From Amoebophrya sp. A120 (Eukaryota; Sar; Dinophyceae; Syndiniales; Amoebophryaceae): 64,000 nt of DNA. The notes beneath the pieces are model-generated. The model saw nothing but the letters and a program-made list of their open reading frames with translations. It had not been told where the DNA came from and searched no databases. Positions within the stretch are counted from its first letter, which is position 1. Every line of letters begins with the position of its first letter. Below, piece after piece: positions 51,701-60,076 of this stretch. Location: assembly GCA_905178155.1 (NCBI GenBank), contig CAJINV010000004.1, forward strand, positions 11,624,177-11,688,176, read 5' to 3'. The translations under genes were made by a program, and so were the position numbers.

Positions 51701-54700
51701 GCATGCAGTTGTTCCGTGCCGGGGCCGGCACAAGTAGACAGATCTGCTCCACCGTCATGGTTTTTCGCAAACAGTTGTGATATCGGGGCCAGCTCCTCCG
51801 CTTTCTGCCCCTGCCAGTGGTATACCACGCGATTTAAGCCCGCGCCGACGTAGTGCAAATCCGGACAAAAAAAGAGCACGAAGTTCACGTTGTCAGAGCC
51901 AGCGAGTCTGGAGTCGAGTTCGAATTCTTCGTCTTCCTGCCCTTGCCTGTCATTCAACTCATCAACATCTGCAGTCGAAAATTTTCTGTTCCTGCCGGGG
52001 CTGTCTTTCTCAAAACCCCGCTTGGGACCCTCGATTCCGCCCCGAACCGGGTAGCGTTTGGTCACTCCACCGACGGGTCTTTCATATGCGGAACCATCTT
52101 CCTGTTCCTCGGAACTGTCATCTTCCTGTAGTTCATCCACTGCATGATCTGAAGATTTCGACTTCTTCTCTGCTGTCATCTTTTTCGCCGCTGCTTTTGA
52201 TTTGGCCGAGGCTTTTTTCACGGAAACAACAGTTTTCTTTTTCCCGCTTAATTTCTTTGCTTTTTCTTGTGCCGCTTTTGCTTTGGCTTTTGCTAGTACA
52301 ACAGCCTTCTTGCCTCGTGCACCAGGGAGTTTTTCTTTCTTGTCGCTACTTGTCTTCCTGCCGGTCTGTCCGTCCTTCCGCGGCCGACCACGTCCCCTTT
52401 TTACGACCACGACCGGCTGTACTGATTCTTCCGACTGCTCCTTCGCCCTGGCCTTTGCCTTCGCCTTGGCTTTGTTTGCTTTGGCTACTTTCTCGAGTAG
52501 CGGCTTGGAAACTGGAGAAGATTTGAGTTTGTTTTTTCCTTTACCAGGTCGTCCCTTTGCGGCCTCCTGAGCCGATTCTTTCGCCGCCTTCGCGGCTTTT
52601 CTCGTTTTTCTCTTCGGCTGCAGAGCTCCTGCATTTATTCCGTCTGCTGTTTGCGTCTTGACCCTCAACTCCTTCGGGCAAGATTTTTGCAACTTTAAGA
52701 ACACGGGATAGAGTTTGCGCAGCGCCTGGTCAAATTCCCTCTTAATCAGCTTCGAGTCTGGCTTAGCGATTTGATGTGCAGCAGGTCCAAACGCAGAAGA
52801 AGCTATCATGGTCGTGCTCTTCCTGCTAACAGCGACGACCTTGTGAAACGCAGGCTTCACCATGTTGCAAGTCTCTTTCGTCAAGCCACAGAACCGCAAG
52901 AGCTCCATTTGCTCCTTCAATTCCGGGGTGAGGATTTTCGGGGGAACGAAGACCGCGATTGCTCTGTCTGCTTTTGAGGCTCCTTCCGAGGTCTCTCTTT
53001 GCACGATGAGTTGATGTTCTTGATTCGCGTGTTGCAAAACTTGTGGCACCGGTGGTGGTCCTCTTCTGTGGTGCGCGATAGAAGCATGCTCCTCTGCTTT
53101 ACCACCGCCGGGGCGCTTCACAAAACTGGAAGCACTACTTGGGGGAGCAGGAGGTATTTGAAAAGTCGGGTCGGTTTGGTGTTCGAGTGCAGTTTCGGCA
53201 AAAGGAAGCTCCTTTTCCTCTACATCGTGTTGTAGCAGATTTGTGTGAAGACCCTGACCTTCTTGGTGCGTTTCATTTCCCGCTTCTTCACGAACCCGGC
53301 GATCGCTCATCTTCGGAAATACATCCTCATCCGATGAGCACGGGACTGTTGTAGTGGTTGCATTTACAACATCAATTGCAGCTCCTGCGGCGGCGGCCTC
53401 TCCTGGAGGAGATTCTTCTTTCGGCTCTTGATGTTCCTCGTACTCCTCTTGTCCTCCCCCCACAGCATCGTCGTCCTTGCGATTGTTCTGCGGCTCCGGA
53501 AGTAGTAGAAGGTCCTGTATTGCGGAGGAAGACTCCTCGTCATTCAGAAAATCGTCGTCGTCGTCAACCGCATTGAAATCGTGGATTTCGGACGGCTCGT
53601 CATCCGGCTTTTCGTCTACTGCAGCAAAGTTGTCCAAGCTCTGGTGGTCCTCTACGTTGGCTTGGTGGATCTCTTCTTGTATCTGCTCGTCGTGGTCGAC
53701 CACCTGCACTTGCTCTTTCTCTACAACCACGACCCCAGGTTCTTCCTGCAAATCGGAATCATCGCCGAGTTTTAATTCTTCCTGCAGCTGCTCATGCTCT
53801 TCCCCGTACTCCGCGACCTCGGCGGGAGAGTCTTCTACATCCTGCTCATTGATGGAAGGGAGACCGTGCTTGTTGTCTTCGTTTTCCGCATTCCCTGGTC
53901 CTCCCTCCGCGATGGAATCGGGGACTTTTGATTCTTGATGCTCAAGAAGAACAGCGGCATTTTTATCATGATCGTCTTCGTCATTTCCCGGTTCTGGTAA
54001 TTCGCCGAGCCTATCTTCTTCTTCATCTTCCGCATGATCGTAACCAGCTCGATCTTCGAGAACCTTCTCTTCGTCCTCAAGATCCTCCAAGTCTTTCTTG
54101 ACGCGATTGGTTCTTCTTCTACCGGCCTGATGAAAACGAGCGTTTTCTGTGTCATTTACATGTTCCCCATCATCATGCTCTACTTTTTTTCTCATCAAGC
54201 CTGCAGCTGCCGCGTCGGACTCAGAATCGGACAACACGATGGGGTCTTCGTGCGTGCCAACTCCTTCAGAAGGTTTGAGACTCGTCTTAAGAACTTTTGC
54301 AGGAGCCCTGGTGTCGGCCGCGGAAGAGGTTGATGCTTGTTTGCTGCTGTTTTCTCCTTGTTTCTTCTTCACAACGGACGCAGGCAAGGAAGCAACACCA
54401 GCTTGGGAATGAAGGTGCTCTTTTGCCGGGGGCGCAGGCGTGCATGGCTTTTGCTTCGAAGGGACGGCTGCGGTGGGGGTCCGAGAGGAGTTTTGGGCAG
54501 CACGAAAACCGCCCGTCGGAGAGCGCGATGCGGATGGCACAGCAGCTAGAGCGGCACCCGCACTTGTTGCTTGTTCCTGGGGTGTAGATGAAGTAGCTGA
54601 TTTATTCTTCATCTTGCTCTCCCGCACGGACCTCGCGGTGGACATCGCTTTTGGTGGCGTTTTGGAAAAAGCAGATTTTGGCGTGTTTTGCTTGATACCA

Positions 54701-57700
54701 ACTTCTTGTCGGTCGATCGCAAACGTTGCCTTTTCCCCAGCTCCAAGCAATTTCTCAGCGGATTTTGGCACCTGACTGCGCCTGGATGATGAACTACGGT
54801 GCTGCATAATCTTGTCATCCGCAGCTGTTTTAGTTCGAGCCTCCGGACCACAAACCTCGGGCACGGCAGCGGAAGCTCGATGCGCAGGAGCCTGTACATT
54901 GCTCTTACGGACTCCAGCGTCGCTTACTCTTGACGCAGCATGATCTGCACTTTTGTTCTTACTTCTCCTGCTTCTCGCTGATTTCGACCTCCGATTTCTG
55001 CCCTCCGGCGTCGGTGGTTTCAGTGGTGTGCTTGCGTTTGATCCCTGTTTGCAGGGCTTAAGTGGAGTCGGCGGCTTCATCGGAGTGACTTTGTTTTCAT
55101 TTTTACGGAGGTTGATGTCTACCTCTACCTCCGGAAGGTTCTGGAAGGCAGGGGAATGGTAAAAGGCACCTCCAGTGTGCTGCCCATAGTTGTTCATCTC
55201 ATCCACATCCTCTACATCAGCAACATACGACGCGTGTAAAAGTTCTCCACCTCCAGCTGCGGAAAATTCAACATCCTGTCCACCACAGCCTGCCGCTGCA
55301 ATTTGCGGCGCAGTTGTGAGATTGGATTTCGCAGACTTATTGCTGGGGCTAGGCCGGGAAACGACGTCTTCGTGCTGTTCCTGCCACGACATCTGGTTGA
55401 TGTTGCTTCCACGACCATAGTCTTGATACGTCCGCAGAGTTGTTGCCGTTGTGTGGGATGAACTAGCGTGGGTTTGCTCGCTCGCACTTTTGGTCCTGCT
55501 TCGGGGGGAGGTCTCATGGAGATGGAGGTCGTGGCTGCGCTTATCTTCATCGACGTGGTCAACAGGATAGTAGACGCCGTGTAGTGCTGTGCGTGGTTTC
55601 ATCCTTTGTTGGTCCTGTTCATCTACAAGTTCTACATCAGACACTGGCACGGGCGGCGAGAACGCTTCGATCACAGAGCTCTCCTTGATCGCTTCATCTT
55701 CTAGGAGGAGGCTTTGGCTCTGCGAATTATGTGGAATGGAATCGTTCACTGCGGTCGTGTGATGCTCCTCCTGCATCTGTAGTTCCAGGAAACGTTGTCG
55801 TTGTTCCCTTCCCCTCTGTGGCGACGCACTTGCTCTTCGCGCACCCTCTTTCATCTCAACATCCCTTTCGCTTGCCGCTTCTTTAAAATCCTTGTGAGTT
55901 CTTTCATCTTCAGGAGGAGGCACCACTACAAGCGGAACCTCAAAGGCAGAGTGCTGCTCCTCTATTTCGTTGATCTCCGACGGCAAATTCTCCGGACTGA
56001 AACACCCGAATTCCGGCGTCTTCAGACTTCGTCGGCGGTTTGGCTGGCCATGTAACAGCTGCTCGCTTGAACAAAGTGGTGCGTGAAGATCTTGCTCATC
56101 GTGGTCGTCTTCTGCTGCAGGAACAAGAACTTCATCTGGTTTATTATTCTCGACGCCCAAGGCCACGTCGCGTGCAGGACGAGGTGCTTCGCCACAGGTC
56201 GAGGGCAGCACTTGAGGAAGTTCTCCACCCTCTGGTGTAGAACAAATCTCTACTTCTTGCCGTGCTTGCAATAAAGCTTCTCGCGCTGATCCTGATGCCT
56301 CTTCCTCTTGCAGAAATTCCATCAATGGCGAGGAATCCGGCGATATCGACTCGTCCAAGATCCCGCTCGTGTTGTTGCCCGCGTCCAAGGAGTCCGGTGG
56401 GGCTGCGTCACCCATCAACCGACTAAGAAGCGACTGGTGTGCTGGACCGCTTGCTCCGTCGTTTTGTCGCGGCTGCTGGTGGACGACTTCTGGGTGGACT
56501 GCAGCAGGTGGTGCTGGTACACCAGCAGGTTCTACTCGCGCAAGAAGTTGTGTTTTATTTTGCCCTTTCGAACTGGAATTGCTGTGGCACCTTCTTCCAC
56601 TACCAACATCAAGGGCACCAGCTGCAGGACTTTCATCCACTTGAGGAAGAACAAAAGCGGGGTCCTCTGGAGGCTCACGATCGTAGTTCAGAGGCGTCTC
56701 GTTTTGGCCCTCGCCAGGAGCAGGAGCAGCACGACCTGTACTTCGTCCCGACCGGGGAGTTGTACCAGCACGACAATTCTTCGATGCACTAGCACTGGGG
56801 GTCGGCGTGCGGGAAGCGACCGCAGTCGAGTTGTGTACTACAACTTCCTTGTGGAGGTTCTGTCGCAGACCAACATTATTATCATCCTTCGCGAGTAGAG
56901 CTTGAGGAGCTTCAGAAACCGCGTGTTCATCTCGATTATTAACAACATCATCTACAACATCCTCGAGTAGTTGTCCCTTCTCCATGATGTACTCCCTTAG
57001 GAACGCGGTCGCGGGGGAGAAGGGCGCTGGTAACGACGCCCGGATTCTCGCTCTCCTCTCCTCCGCTTCTTTCGCCGCCTGTTCCTCTTTTTGCTTTTGC
57101 AACTGCCGCTGCACAAGTTCCGCCTCGGAAATCGGCGGCACTTTTCTACGCTTGGTCGGTGGGGGGAGGGAGACGGAACTTTGGTTTGTCGTTGCTGATC
57201 GTCTTGGCGGACGAGGCTCGCTTGCCGCGACATCAACCGCACAAGCTTGTTCCTCATCATTCCGTCCCGGCACCGCGAAAGAAACAGTGGGGGACGAGGA
57301 GGAGAAAAATGGTGGTGGCGGTGGAGCCACGTGCTTCGACGTCGTGGAAGATTCCAAGGCTGTCGTGCTTCTCCCGAAGTAGTTCACCACTGGAGCTGGC
57401 AGTACCGCTCGTGTTGTCGCGGCAAGGCCAGCGGGAGAAGCAGCAGCAGCCGTACAACTAGTAGCTCCCTGATGTGCAGCTAACAACGGTGGCTTCTTTC
57501 TCAACATCTGCGAAGAGCTCGCTGGTAGTAGATTTCCGGTTCGGTCCAGCTGCATAGAAGAATCTTGACGGATAGAATTTTCGAACTGCTGCTGCAGCAC
57601 GTGCGGCGTGTTCGCCGGTACCTGCTGGACGCCGAATGAGCCTGAAATGGAGGGGGCGGGAAGAGAAGGAGGGCTCGGCTTCTGCCTCGAAGGCGCTGAG

Positions 57701-58794
57701 CCTCCATTATACACCTCTTCTTGAAGACCTCGGTTCCCCGCAAATTCTGGTTCCGCGGGCGAAGCGGTTGCCGAGGCTGTGGCCGCCGACGCTGAGGAGG
57801 AGGAAACTGGCCCACGACAATATTGGAGGTTGCACAGATAATTCGCACCATCATGGCTCCTCATCGTCATCGCCCCGCTATTCTTCTCCGCGAAGTACTG
57901 CGTTTTCATCTCCCGCTCCTCCGCCTGCTCGTCCATGCGGTAAAATTGCTCTAACGCGCCCAAGAACGCCAGCGCACAGTCCGCCTGCGCCCCGGAACCC
58001 GTGCTCCCGCCGCCGATCGTCAGCGCGACCAGAATCGTGTACACCAGTACTCGCAAGTGGTCGAACGCCTCCGTGCTGTCGCTGCACCAGGTCCACCGTT
58101 CTTCGCGCGCGGAAGTGTTCATCTTCATGCGCGCCGGAATGGTCCACAGCGTCAGCAACTTCGTCAAGTCGAAGGCTTCCGGATGTTGGTCATTGTGGGC
58201 GGCGGGGAGGTTCTCCACCGACCTCTTACTTTCATCTTCCCTTCCCACCTTCCAATAGGCTTCTTGCAGGTGGTCGCCGACAAGCAAATACCACTTTTTC
58301 ATCAACATCGTGTCTGAAGAGGCCGCCGCCGTTCTGGAAGCGGACGGGTCAACTGCGGCATTCTTCTCGAGCTGCGGAATGATCGGAACACCAGTTGTGG
58401 TGCGTTTTAGCCTTTCTTGCACCTCCTCCTCCTCCTCTTCCGTCAGGTAGATTCTTGAGGTGGCTGTAAAGGAAGAATACTCCAGCAGCAGGTCCTCGAG
58501 AGTCAAAACCTTCCGCAAATTGTGGGACTTCCGTGCCGCGGGGTCGCCGGCTCGTAGTGCGAGGGTCGTCAGGCGGGAGAGAAGAGAATCGTCGGTGCTG
58601 GAGGAAAAGGTTCTTGCCGCCGTGCAGTTCTGTGACTGCTGCGGTTGCTGGCGCTGGAGGCAATTTGGTTCTTGCGAAGCAGGATGTTGAGTTGTAGAAA
58701 GATCTATTTTACTAGGAGGCAGCTGCGGCCTCGTCCGGGTGTCCCAATTGGGGCACGTGGAACTGCTGCTCGCACTGGTGCCGGTGAGAACCAT
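48712..58794 (-). CDS. Giant intronless low-complexity protein with an AT-hook, probably chromatin-associated (3360 aa)
   Basis: One open frame of 10,083 nt. ATG at 58794 is the first in-frame ATG; 17 further codons upstream are open. Residues 1-300 look globular in part (LTKLLTLWTIPARMKMN; LVYTILVALTIGGGST). A very long disordered Ser/Pro/Glu/Asp-rich region follows, with acidic tracts (LEDEEKVLEDRAGYDHAEDE) and phospho-type Ser-Pro sites. Around 1950-2050 a segment (KREFDQALRKLYPVFLKLQK) may be folded. At about 2060-2200 come strongly basic Ala/Lys repeats and an AT-hook (VKRGRGRPRKDG). The C-terminal third is again partly globular: FVLFFCPDLHYVGAGLNRVV, ITLSYFLPNAIDHGCFNCYL, DCLHCRKQFNVLG (a lone CxxC), AQRLFLNPDALDELIETDSD; it ends in acidic then Lys-rich tails. 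DNA binding through the AT-hook is plausible; I recognise no catalytic domain. No introner lies in 10 kb of coding sequence, in contrast to genes on both sides. Confidence 0.65.
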   Translation of the reverse strand: MVLTGTSASSSSTCPNWDTRTRPQLPPSKIDLSTTQHPASQEPNCLQRQQPQQSQNCTAARTFSSSTDDSLLSRLTTLALRAGDPAARKSHNLRKVLTLEDLLLEYSSFTATSRIYLTEEEEEEVQERLKRTTTGVPIIPQLEKNAAVDPSASRTAAASSDTMLMKKWYLLVGDHLQEAYWKVGREDESKRSVENLPAAHNDQHPEAFDLTKLLTLWTIPARMKMNTSAREERWTWCSDSTEAFDHLRVLVYTILVALTIGGGSTGSGAQADCALAFLGALEQFYRMDEQAEEREMKTQYFAEKNSGAMTMRSHDGANYLCNLQYCRGPVSSSSASAATASATASPAEPEFAGNRGLQEEVYNGGSAPSRQKPSPPSLPAPSISGSFGVQQVPANTPHVLQQQFENSIRQDSSMQLDRTGNLLPASSSQMLRKKPPLLAAHQGATSCTAAAASPAGLAATTRAVLPAPVVNYFGRSTTALESSTTSKHVAPPPPPFFSSSSPTVSFAVPGRNDEEQACAVDVAASEPRPPRRSATTNQSSVSLPPPTKRRKVPPISEAELVQRQLQKQKEEQAAKEAEERRARIRASLPAPFSPATAFLREYIMEKGQLLEDVVDDVVNNRDEHAVSEAPQALLAKDDNNVGLRQNLHKEVVVHNSTAVASRTPTPSASASKNCRAGTTPRSGRSTGRAAPAPGEGQNETPLNYDREPPEDPAFVLPQVDESPAAGALDVGSGRRCHSNSSSKGQNKTQLLARVEPAGVPAPPAAVHPEVVHQQPRQNDGASGPAHQSLLSRLMGDAAPPDSLDAGNNTSGILDESISPDSSPLMEFLQEEEASGSAREALLQARQEVEICSTPEGGELPQVLPSTCGEAPRPARDVALGVENNKPDEVLVPAAEDDHDEQDLHAPLCSSEQLLHGQPNRRRSLKTPEFGCFSPENLPSEINEIEEQHSAFEVPLVVVPPPEDERTHKDFKEAASERDVEMKEGARRASASPQRGREQRQRFLELQMQEEHHTTAVNDSIPHNSQSQSLLLEDEAIKESSVIEAFSPPVPVSDVELVDEQDQQRMKPRTALHGVYYPVDHVDEDKRSHDLHLHETSPRSRTKSASEQTHASSSHTTATTLRTYQDYGRGSNINQMSWQEQHEDVVSRPSPSNKSAKSNLTTAPQIAAAGCGGQDVEFSAAGGGELLHASYVADVEDVDEMNNYGQHTGGAFYHSPAFQNLPEVEVDINLRKNENKVTPMKPPTPLKPCKQGSNASTPLKPPTPEGRNRRSKSARSRRSKNKSADHAASRVSDAGVRKSNVQAPAHRASAAVPEVCGPEARTKTAADDKIMQHRSSSSRRSQVPKSAEKLLGAGEKATFAIDRQEVGIKQNTPKSAFSKTPPKAMSTARSVRESKMKNKSATSSTPQEQATSAGAALAAVPSASRSPTGGFRAAQNSSRTPTAAVPSKQKPCTPAPPAKEHLHSQAGVASLPASVVKKKQGENSSKQASTSSAADTRAPAKVLKTSLKPSEGVGTHEDPIVLSDSESDAAAAGLMRKKVEHDDGEHVNDTENARFHQAGRRRTNRVKKDLEDLEDEEKVLEDRAGYDHAEDEEEDRLGELPEPGNDEDDHDKNAAVLLEHQESKVPDSIAEGGPGNAENEDNKHGLPSINEQDVEDSPAEVAEYGEEHEQLQEELKLGDDSDLQEEPGVVVVEKEQVQVVDHDEQIQEEIHQANVEDHQSLDNFAAVDEKPDDEPSEIHDFNAVDDDDDFLNDEESSSAIQDLLLLPEPQNNRKDDDAVGGGQEEYEEHQEPKEESPPGEAAAAGAAIDVVNATTTTVPCSSDEDVFPKMSDRRVREEAGNETHQEGQGLHTNLLQHDVEEKELPFAETALEHQTDPTFQIPPAPPSSASSFVKRPGGGKAEEHASIAHHRRGPPPVPQVLQHANQEHQLIVQRETSEGASKADRAIAVFVPPKILTPELKEQMELLRFCGLTKETCNMVKPAFHKVVAVSRKSTTMIASSAFGPAAHQIAKPDSKLIKREFDQALRKLYPVFLKLQKSCPKELRVKTQTADGINAGALQPKRKTRKAAKAAKESAQEAAKGRPGKGKNKLKSSPVSKPLLEKVAKANKAKAKAKARAKEQSEESVQPVVVVKRGRGRPRKDGQTGRKTSSDKKEKLPGARGKKAVVLAKAKAKAAQEKAKKLSGKKKTVVSVKKASAKSKAAAKKMTAEKKSKSSDHAVDELQEDDSSEEQEDGSAYERPVGGVTKRYPVRGGIEGPKRGFEKDSPGRNRKFSTADVDELNDRQGQEDEEFELDSRLAGSDNVNFVLFFCPDLHYVGAGLNRVVYHWQGQKAEELAPISQLFAKNHDGGADLSTCAGPGTEQLHAEPTAAVQASSSLVLAPVLATIQENEDDNLHIDSKPRKGGKGRKSQIDAPPTSAKSAAISVRSAENVKYLNFDHKKHGLSLAAYQQNVTSGPLAADSRAFAQQLQAVGKKGGGVAGGFSTSSVHNNFVPFHSGATTSPAQQTLLPLENTAAPSGSTDNSGLVVPVDSTFSTLTTLFSETANCEPHYPLAAVLPLDGSIEVASIRETHVALSNDMILTACLVQETSEKIQSTSVDEAYDKEPPEHNEVATTTTATWKIVDVRSRSRWDTSTFDALRSYLQAHVKMVSGSGLGDDDDDVEMTDSLLLPASSRSTSTTGPSLLDTGAIMNLKSSFNKHLHQQITPATTVKTDKSAPYQITLSYFLPNAIDHGCFNCYLVTYTTKLQNSWQAARELHYDADNADTSGTNASTDAMLFSGAQDAMHEDLQVILEWIPQLLILASRILFENPKARVPFLPALREKIVFYAKGLANYQEQLWGHRRQVFTESTIQCRTLLGMRLLFEEAGFDVFEEQRKNAKEIEREEKRLQKELAEAEKLKKKRGRKKKTPVALATQADKNSPNEEDELSSPGSRTPSPNAPATKTKPLGRLLQRAYLDKMGKKTRTHLLDCLHCRKQFNVLGTKISTGDELKRLLNRPIQVAVKKPIKGIIQLDSLVTSGPQALLDHMEIITGTEDFCHDGTSANQAKASSSSSSSSSSSNFCDGQQEEILNQNNNALVLADQKQKFLRQTRTAKKLDENLSATFNWILYDDGEKRLLPDFELSKDLTAEVLDRDEEIDLINFETQEEEDDFLPQNLFCVDVRGFQAQTQAASENALLPKNPVDFFGKKEMAQRLFLNPDALDELIETDSDNKLQFLDTLVDNTKKAAKQFDQIFLDPLMSVEEKRHIEAIRDGRAVADFDVLADDNDIDGGMNDDEEVEEGFDLAALENEDEEDLEELDERRGGRGTKNKSAPAGTTTKAATMKQKNKKASAAVENKVKTKSKNDDKKGPNPKENKVKKK

Positions 58795-60076
58795 TTTTCT
58801 CGCTTTTGATCGATAAAATTTCAAGAGAACCACAACCAGAACCACATGTACATGTTCATAAAGAGCAAAGAAATCATAATCAGCGTCGTTTACTTCCTAG
58901 GCCGGAAACCTGCTCAACACGGGGGCCTACATGATTGGTATACACGACGAAGTAATAATCGCAAAAAAAAATTCATACGATACTCCTTCACAACGTTCTT
59001 AGTACTACAGCGTCAACATCAACAATCCTGTAGTTCCTTCTTGTTAAAAAAGACATATGCATCGCTTGGACAACTTTGCATCTCCTCCTAGTCGCGTCAG
59101 TTTTACGAACAATGATGATGCTGCTGCCTCACGATTCGCGCACCTACAGTCAATCTAGTCGGCGAAGCAACCAATGGATCTCAGGGTTCGGCTTTTGCTC
59201 AACTTGTTCTGCATGCGATGCTCGATAGTACAACGAACTGGTAGTTGAAGATCACAACTTCGTAAAATCCTCGACCGCTGCGCGAATGTGAAAAAATCAA
59301 GTGAGTTTGCAGGTCCATATTCGCTCAAAGAACGACAAGAAATGAAAATGCATCACTCGGAATCAGATTGTGCATCTTCATGAGAAAAAAATCACGCTTT
59401 TTGTGTTCGAGCGAAGCTGTGACTATGATAAAGAAAGGAACAGATTCATGACCGCAGGCGCCGCTCCTCGTTACTGCAAAACAACTGCCGAAGATGCAGA
59501 TGGCTGCTTCTGCTATGATGTTGCGCAACAACATCGTAATCAGATTTTATTTGAGCAGGCACCTAGCTGCAGGCACGGAATCAAGTTCAAAAGACAGGCG
59601 TCTTTGTTGCTCTTGAAGTATGCAGCGTAGCGCCGACAGGTTTCGTCTTGCCAACGAAAAAGTCTTCCTCTCTCGGGTCAATTTGTCAGACAATGCAATC
59701 GACTTTTCATTTTATTATCACTGCGAATAGGCTTTATTCTCAGATGAAAATGAGTAGTGCATATTAACAGTTTACTATACATAGTACATTTCAGAAAATC
59801 ATACACGGAAAAAATTCCGGTAGTGGCACCCTAAGAGTGGCAAAGAAGGTTGTTCACCAAAATGAATGTAAAAAAGGCATGATCAGGCTAGCCAGAAAGT
59901 CAAGGTAGAATTGGCACCCTCTGCAAGAATTACGTGTACAAGCAGTTCTTTCTTTTTTTATGCAGTTTTGCGAGGGTCAATTACTGTTGAATGTTGTTTA
60001 CCATCTAGGGAATCGTCTATCATCTGTCAAAACGGAAAGATCACTGCATATGCTCAAGCTGCGCGCTACCGATGAA
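58795..60076. other. Intergenic stretch
   Basis: About 1.28 kb, AT-rich, between the start of the giant protein gene and the stop of the RING gene. No introner ends, repeats or RNA genes seen; short frames here are unconvincing. Confidence 0.5.
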
